Below, one piece after another: positions 58,111 to 64,000 of a stretch of 64,000 bases of DNA. Source of the stretch: Dama dama (taxonomy: Eukaryota > Chordata > Mammalia > Artiodactyla > Cervidae); assembly GCF_033118175.1 (NCBI RefSeq), contig NC_083685.1, forward strand, positions 120,660,501 to 120,724,500. Direction: 5' to 3'. A program made the position numbers and the translations under genes. Under the pieces are notes generated by a model. The model searched no databases. It worked only from the letters and a program-made list of their open reading frames with translations, and had not been told where the DNA came from. How positions within the stretch are numbered: the stretch's first letter is position 1; the number at the start of each line of letters is the position of its first letter.

Positions 58111-59659
58111 CTGGGGAGAGGAGAGAAGAGCTGTTTCAGTGGTTTTCAGGAGAGGCGCTGAGTGCCGCCCCATGGCTGTGGACAGCACCCAACCCCACCC
58201 CCGGTCAGCCTCCCAGCTCAGAGCTGGGGGTGGTGGAGGCCACTGGCAAGAGCCAGGAACTGGCCCCGCCTGCAAGGCCAGCTGAGCCCCAGTGCACCAC
58301 CCTCTGCTCCCAAAACCTGTCCTGCCTCGAACCGCAGACCCTTCCAGGGCAGGGTGGGTCGGCGTAGGGAGCCCTCTGCTCCCTCCACATGTGCCCCAGT
58401 CCTTACTTTGTGGCCTGAGGCAGCCCCCCACGAACTGCATCCAAGCTCAGCGTGCAGAACCCCCTGCAAGGCCCAGTGTCCCCCCCGCCACCTGCCTGAG
58501 CAGCACCTGAGCCCGTCTGCAAGGACACGGCCATCGACACACAGACAGCTCAGCAGAGTGCACAAGCCCGGCCCATGCAGCCCGGGGGCCCGGAGCGGCC
58601 GGCCCCACACCCACACGACAGACAGAAGGCGCAGGCAGAGTCGTGGCGAAGGAGCTGGCAGGGGTGGACGCCCACGGCCCCTGCAGAGGGGCTGACGGTC
58701 TCCTCAGAGAGGAGCCGTGTCCACCCCTGGGTGCTGAGACGGCGGCGGACGGACAGACAGATGCGCCAGACAAGGGGCTGAGACAGAACGAGGGGAGCAC
58801 ACGGTGGGGCTGGCGTCTGGCCTCAAGCTCACAGAGGCCGCTCCTCCTCGCATTCCCAGTGGGCTCAGAGGACCCCCCCGGGGCGGGGACGACACAGGAC
58901 AGCAGGCAGTGCTGGGGTGACAGCACAGATGGCACGGAGGACACAGAGGGTTCAGCACGAACGGAGCCGTTACCTGGGGCAGCAGTGGCCTCCGGCGTGG
59001 CCGGGCGTCCGTGGGAGCTGGGCAGGCACTCCATCTAGGTGCCCAGGAAGGGAGCACTAGGAGGGGCACCCTCGTGTTCGCCTGAGGACCTGGCACTTTC
59101 TGAAACACTGAGGCACGTTGGACTCAGCTGTTTAAGGGACAACTAGGGAGAAGAGGCCGACACAGCACAGCGTGGCTTCCGCGTCTCCAAGACGCTGCCC
59201 GACAGTTGGCAGCACCCACGTCGGTCTCGGTTCCACCCCTGCCTTGGCCCATCTGCACCCAGCTGGTGGGGCCGTGGGCTCCCTCCCTCAGGGCCTCGCT
59301 GGTCTCCTTGGTTCTGGTCTGTGCAGATATGCTTCGGGCAGGGACTGCCTGGCAGTTATGCTGTGACCAGGGTCATGGCCCCTGGGACAGGGTGCAAGGC
59401 AGCCATGGGGGCTGCTGCCCTGATGGGACTCTGGTCCTGGAGGAGGACTCTATGTCCTTGGCTGTCCCCAGCCAGGGTCAGGGCAGGCGGTCCCGGGGGG
59501 CCTAGAAGTGGGGCAGGTTTGTCCATCCAGAGCTGGGGACCCAGCAGAAGTGGGGACCCAGAGAAGGGAGGATGGCACATGTGCTGATCAGAGTGGGGGG
59601 CAGAAGGGTGCGCTGGCCAAGTGTGTCCCGACACACCTACAGTCTCATCAGAAAGGGTC

Positions 59660-60852
59660 GGTGACCAGTCTTATATAAGTCAACGAAGTTAGAATGCACC
59701 CTCACACCCTATACAAAAACAAAACTCAAAATGGTTTAAAGACTTAAATATAAGACATGACACCATAAAACTCCGAGAAGAAAACATAGGCAAAATATTC
59801 TGATATAAACCATACCAATGTTTTCTTAGTCTCCCAAGGCAACAGAAGCAATAGTAAAAACAAATCAATGGGACCTAATCAAACTTACCAACTTTTGCAC
59901 AAAGGAAACCGTAAACAGACAACCTACGGACTGGGAGAAAACATCTGCAAATGATGTGACTGACAAGGGCTTAACTTCCAAAATATACAAGCAGCTCATG
60001 TACCTCAACAACAAAAAAACAACCCAATCAATAAAATGGACAGAAGACCTAAGTAGATGTTTGTCCAAAGAAGACACACAGATGGCTAAGAGACATGAGC
60101 AAAGATGCTCAACATCACTAATTATTAGAGAAATGCAAATCAAAACTACACTGAGGTACCAACCTCACTAAGAAGTCTACAAATAAGAAATGGTAGAGTG
60201 AAATTGGTACGGACACTATGGGAAACAGTATGGAGGCTCCTCAAAAAACTAAACTAGAGTTGCCATGTGATCTAGTAATCCCACTCCTGAGCATATATCC
60301 CAAGGAAACTGGAATTCAAAAAGATACACGGACCCCCTATGTTCATAGCAGTACTATTCACAATAGCCAAGACACAGAAAAACCTAAATGTCCATTGACA
60401 GATGAATGAATTAAAAATGATTATATATACAATGGAATATTACTCAGTCATAAAAAAGAATGGAATAATGCTATTTTGCAGCAACATGGATAGACCTAGA
60501 AATTATACTAAGTAAATCAGAAAGACATGTCATATGATACCACTTATAAGTAGAATTAAAAAAATGATACAAATGAATTTACCTACAAAAGAGAAATAGA
60601 CTCACAGAGAACAGAGGTGTGGTTGCCAAGGGGGAGGAGGGATGGATCCAGAGTTTGGGATTAACAGTTGAAAATTATTATTTACAGAATGGATAAACAA
60701 GGTCCTACAGTAGCGCAGGCAATTAAGTATCCTATGGTAAACTATCGAAAAAGAATATAAAAAAGTATATATATATGTATAAATTAATCACTTTGCTATA
60801 TGACAGAAATTAACACAGCACTATAAATCAACTACACTTCAATTTAAAAAAA
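59660..60852 (+). mobile_element. L1 LINE, 3' end
   Basis: An AT-rich block with L1 ORF2-end and 3' UTR landmarks in sense orientation on the plus strand: ATCCCACTCCTGAGCATATA, GGAATATTACTCAGTCATAA, GCAACATGGATAGACC and TATGACAGAAATTAACACAGC, ending in a poly(A)-like tail at 60,840-60,852. Reading frames are broken and the copy is dead. Confidence 0.9.
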
Positions 60853-62451
60853 GGATTGGTGGCAAACCCACGTTGTCACCTGCACCAGGAAGATCTTCCC
60901 CAAGAGGCTGCCTGGCTCTGAGCCACACTGTCTTTATCTCCTTGCCCGAAACAGTGTGACCGTGGAAGCGTGTGCTGTGTACACCCTGTAAGGTTAGAGG
61001 AAGCAGGTGGCTGCTGCAATCGCTCCAGACCTCTGGAGCAACTCTCTCCTGCAAGCCCTGGCCAGAGACCCCTGGGGTGGGACACCCCTACCCTTCAGCA
61101 CCAGAGGAAAGGGCAAGGCCCCCATGGGTGCCCACTACCTTCTGGAACATTCTGTGAAAGAACAAGCTTATAAGCCATTCCAAGAACACCTTAGTGACCC
61201 AGGGTGGGTGGCTGGGATCAATGGTGGGATGACAGAACAGGACAAGATTTGGACTGGGGCCACTGTTGATCTTCCTGTCCTGCAAATGTCTGTCACGGCC
61301 AGGGGCGGATGCTGGGGCCAGTCAACAGCAGACCACCCAGACACGGAACAAGCGCCTCTTAACCCAAACGGGAGATGTCGGAGCATGCGAGGGTCAGAGC
61401 TGTCAGGATGCCAGGGCTCTTGCCCCAAGGAGGGCCACGAGGCACTCTGGCAGAGGAACAGGGGCTGGGTTCTGTCCCCCTCCTGAGCAGGGACATGGGG
61501 ACAGCGGCAGCTTTTACATGGAATCCATTTGCATTCTTGGATGGGGGCAGGCCTGAAGTCCTGGGTGTGGTGAAGGCAGGAGTGAGCCAGCTCCCTGCCC
61601 CTTGTCCCCACTGCCCAGTCCTCTGCAGACCGCCTGGCCTGACAGGGTGGGACCCTTGCAGCCGAGCAGCGTTCGGGTTCAGCCTCCCGAAGACATTGGT
61701 CACAGAGGATTTGGGGGAATCGCCTTGGGCTATCTTCTGAATCCACTTCTTGAATGAGAAAGGGGGTGGTTCTGAGAACACCCAGGCAGCATGAAGTGCA
61801 GCTTGTACCCTGGAGCGACTCCGGAGCAGGAGGCATGGAGGGCAGTTACAGCGTGTATTCCAACTTGGCCCAGACGTTTTCCTCTTACCACGTGTCTTCC
61901 ATAGCTTCAGAACGTCGGCCCTTCTGGACTTGATTTGGTCTCTTCCCCAGAGCTGTGAGCTTGGGCAAAGCTGAACAAGGTCCTGCAGCCAACCAGCAGT
62001 GCCTTGTGACACCCCTGCCCTGGGAGAACCACCAGGACAGGCAGGCCCCGCGGCCGCTATGCTGTGTGCTCCCCAGTCCACCGTGCCCCTGGGGCTCTGC
62101 TCCAGGCAGAGGCCACACCAGCCTCCCTGGGCCTTCACCCCCTTTCAGTACCTCCAGGGGAGCAGATCTGCTGGGCCCTGATAACTCAGAGGGACCACAG
62201 GGGCAGCAGAGTGGGGGCTGCTCGGCTGGGGGCAGGAGATGCAGGTGTCTCAGATGCAGGTGTCCCTCTCGTCACGGGAGGGACAGAGGCAGGGGAGAAG
62301 GAGGGCCCAGGATGCTCGCGCTAAGCCGGCGTCCAAGTAATTTCCCCCCACACTGTGATCTGAGGAGCACTTGTCTCCAGTTATCCAGGAATCACACTGC
62401 AGCTCAGGAGAAGGGTAGCAACATAAATAAACAAACACCAAACAACAGATA

Positions 62452-62590
62452 AACTACTTGTGGTTCAGTAGTTAGGACTCTGCACTCCCACAGCCAGGGG
62501 CCTGGGTTTGATCTCTGGATGGGGAACCAAGATCTCACAAGCCACGCAGTGTGGCCAAAACCAAACCCAAAACCAAACCCAACAAAGGCA
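62452..62590 (+). mobile_element. CHR-type SINE, short copy
   Basis: CTTGTGGTTCAGTAGTTAGG, ACTCTGCACTCCCAC, the B box GGTTTGATCTC, then GGGGAACCAAGATCTC and an A-rich CCAAAACCAAACCC tail. It lies in the sense orientation on the plus strand. Confidence 0.85.
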
Positions 62591-63844
62591 GCAAAGAAGA
62601 GGGAGGGTCCAGGCCCTGCTAGAGTGGCCCGGCTGCCCACAGGGAGGTCAGCATCACGGTGACAAGCAAGGGGGTGAAGGGACTGCCGTCTTTGTAAAGG
62701 GCCATGTGCCAGCTTCACGCAGCAATCTTCCCAGGGAGCGGGGTTGGGGTGGGATGGGGGGAGCAGCACGGCCCTGACCCAGGCACAGGCGCCCAGAGCG
62801 GTGGGCTCTCCCCACCTGGCTGCCGGTGCTTGCTTTCCAGGGGCACCAGGGAAAGGACCATCACCAAGTGGGAGTTAGAGGTGGCCACTGGGGCGGAAGC
62901 TAGAAAGCCTGACATAGCCCCTCGGCCACGTTAGGGCAGAGGGGAGGTGCGCGTGGGCACGACGGGCAGCAGAGCCACCAACTGCCGGGCAGAGGTGTGC
63001 ACCTGCTCCCCCGCGCGTACCTGTGGCTCTCTCCACAGCCATGGCACTGTCCCCAGACCCATCCTGGTCCCTAGCCCTCGAGGGGCTTTAATACTCACCA
63101 GCCCAGGAGCCAGCCAGGCCAGGTTCAGATCCACGCCCAGAGACTGGTCTGAAGGGCACTCAGCCCAAGGAACCCAAAGCCAGCCTGGCAGCTGATCACC
63201 AGGCTCCACCCCGATTGTGGCCAAAGCACCCAGCAGAGGCACAGGGAACCCAGACAGAGGGCCAGGCCAGACCCGCCAGCTTCCAGAGAGAGAAACCCGA
63301 GAGCCCAAGGACAGGTCCAAGGGAAGCGAAGGCCGGAGCCGAGAGCGGAGGCAGGCTCAGCAGACCCCAGACCCTGCTCTGGCCCGGGTCAGAGGGTCTC
63401 CAGAGCTGCTGGGAACACAGGCTGACCAGCACAAGAAAACCAGGGCAACTTACTAACTCTAGTCAGGGGCCGCTCAAAATCTGGCCACTTCCACATCGGC
63501 ACTGCAAGGAAACACAAGGCTTGGTTGGTGCAGGTAGAGGGGTGGGAGCACTGAGGACCCCAAGGGGACGCAAGCTGGATGGAGGATGGGGGCTCCTGGC
63601 AGTTAGGCACGTTGCCTGGAGCCAGACCCACGGAACGCAGGGCGGAGCTGGTTGTCCAGCCCTGGCAGGGCATCCCAGGATCAAGCCCACGTGACTCTCA
63701 CTGGGGCAGGGGCCTCCCTAGCTACGCCCAGGGAGAGGCATGTGGGCCAATGCTATCTGCACCTCATTCTGTCGGTGAGGTGGCCAGGCAGGCACACAGC
63801 CCAGAAGCACGCAGCAGGGCTGGAAGGAGGCGCCACACTCAACT

Positions 63845-64000
63845 GGATGCAATAAATAAAACTTTTATTCAAACAACTGCAGTACAGGGCACAATTCAGA
63901 TTAAAAAAAAAAAAAAGGGAAAGGAAACAGGAAAAATATTTTCAGCACTTTACATCTTCATACAAGTTTTGCGGTTTTGTGTCTACATTCATCCATTGAG
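63845..64000 (-). other. BAIAP2: 3' UTR end of a minus-strand transcript, probably the proximal BAIAP2 terminal exon
   Basis: The minus strand reads GTAAAGTGCTGAAAATATTT, an A/T run and TTTGAATAAAAGTTTTATTT: a typical 3' UTR end with AATAAA at 63,869-63,864. BAIAP2 is known to have an upstream alternative last exon (PDZ-binding C-terminus), and this position fits it. The coding part is outside the window. Confidence 0.65.
63864..63869 (-). terminator. BAIAP2: Poly(A) signal of the proximal minus-strand 3' UTR
   Basis: AATAAA on the minus strand (TTTATT on plus). Cleavage is expected at about 63,840-63,855. Another AATAAA-like run just below points the other way and is coincidental. Confidence 0.7.

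Larger units (their letters stand above)
58111..63845 (-). other. BAIAP2: Last BAIAP2 intron before the distal exon
   Basis: Runs from the distal acceptor back past the right edge. In the window it holds an L1 fragment, one CHR SINE and otherwise GC-rich unique sequence. No further BAIAP2 coding exon was recognised here. Confidence 0.7.

Noticed and set aside
59865..60143. A 92-residue minus-strand open frame
   Set aside because: It is the antisense of an L1 3' end. AT-rich LINE sequence gives such frames by chance.
1..64000. CRISPR arrays, prokaryotic operons, integrated viral genes
   Set aside because: No regularly spaced repeats, no bacterial-style gene packing and no recognisable viral coding sequence. 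All repeats seen belong to mammalian families.

Overview
This window is nuclear DNA from a ruminant (cattle, sheep or goat type). It carries the 3' end of a BovB LINE, many Bov-tA SINEs, cetartiodactyl tRNA-Glu SINEs (CHR type) and a mariner remnant of the kind found in bovids. The genes are spliced and mammalian. The order PVALEF (-), AATK (+), BAIAP2 (-) is the human 17q25.3 neighbourhood read in the opposite direction, so the expected home is the orthologous segment (cattle chromosome 19 or its sheep or goat equivalent). Species cannot be fixed from the sequence alone. Layout: 1-2.7 kb holds the mariner, BovB and Bov-tA remnants. At 4.4-6.4 kb on the minus strand lie four exons of PVALEF, a parvalbumin-like EF-hand gene. 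They are recognisable but carry a shifted frame, a lost splice donor and damaged EF-hand loops, so the gene looks broken. A TATA box and possible non-coding first exon for it sit near 9.0 kb. From 9.8 to 14 kb is repeat-rich intergenic DNA. A CpG-island promoter at about 15.9-17.1 kb starts AATK. AATK (apoptosis-associated tyrosine kinase, LMTK1) runs from 17,050 to 55,578 on the plus strand. I assembled 14 coding exons by hand. All introns have GT-AG ends and compatible phases, giving an intact frame of 1,391 codons: transmembrane segment, kinase domain, long acidic and proline-rich tail, PP1-docking-like motif. Intron 1 is about 23 kb and holds most of the repeats. Intron 7 contains the miR-338 hairpin, whose antisense reading is miR-3065. 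The AATK 3' UTR ends near 56.6 kb. BAIAP2 (IRSp53) converges from the right on the minus strand. Its distal alternative terminal exon, giving the ...RSAPLLS C-terminus, is at 58,041-58,110. The poly(A) end of another transcript, probably the proximal alternative BAIAP2 terminal exon, is at about 63,850, and the remaining BAIAP2 exons lie beyond the window. The functional theme is neuronal: AATK and miR-338 share a transcript and act in neurons and oligodendrocytes, and BAIAP2 shapes actin at synapses. I found no prokaryotic-style system, CRISPR array or unknown multi-gene system. The most notable points are the decaying PVALEF with a promoter-like region still present, an AATK upstream ORF that stops exactly on the exon 1/2 junction, a perfect RFX X-box before AATK exon 2, and a 34-bp minisatellite filling intron 12.
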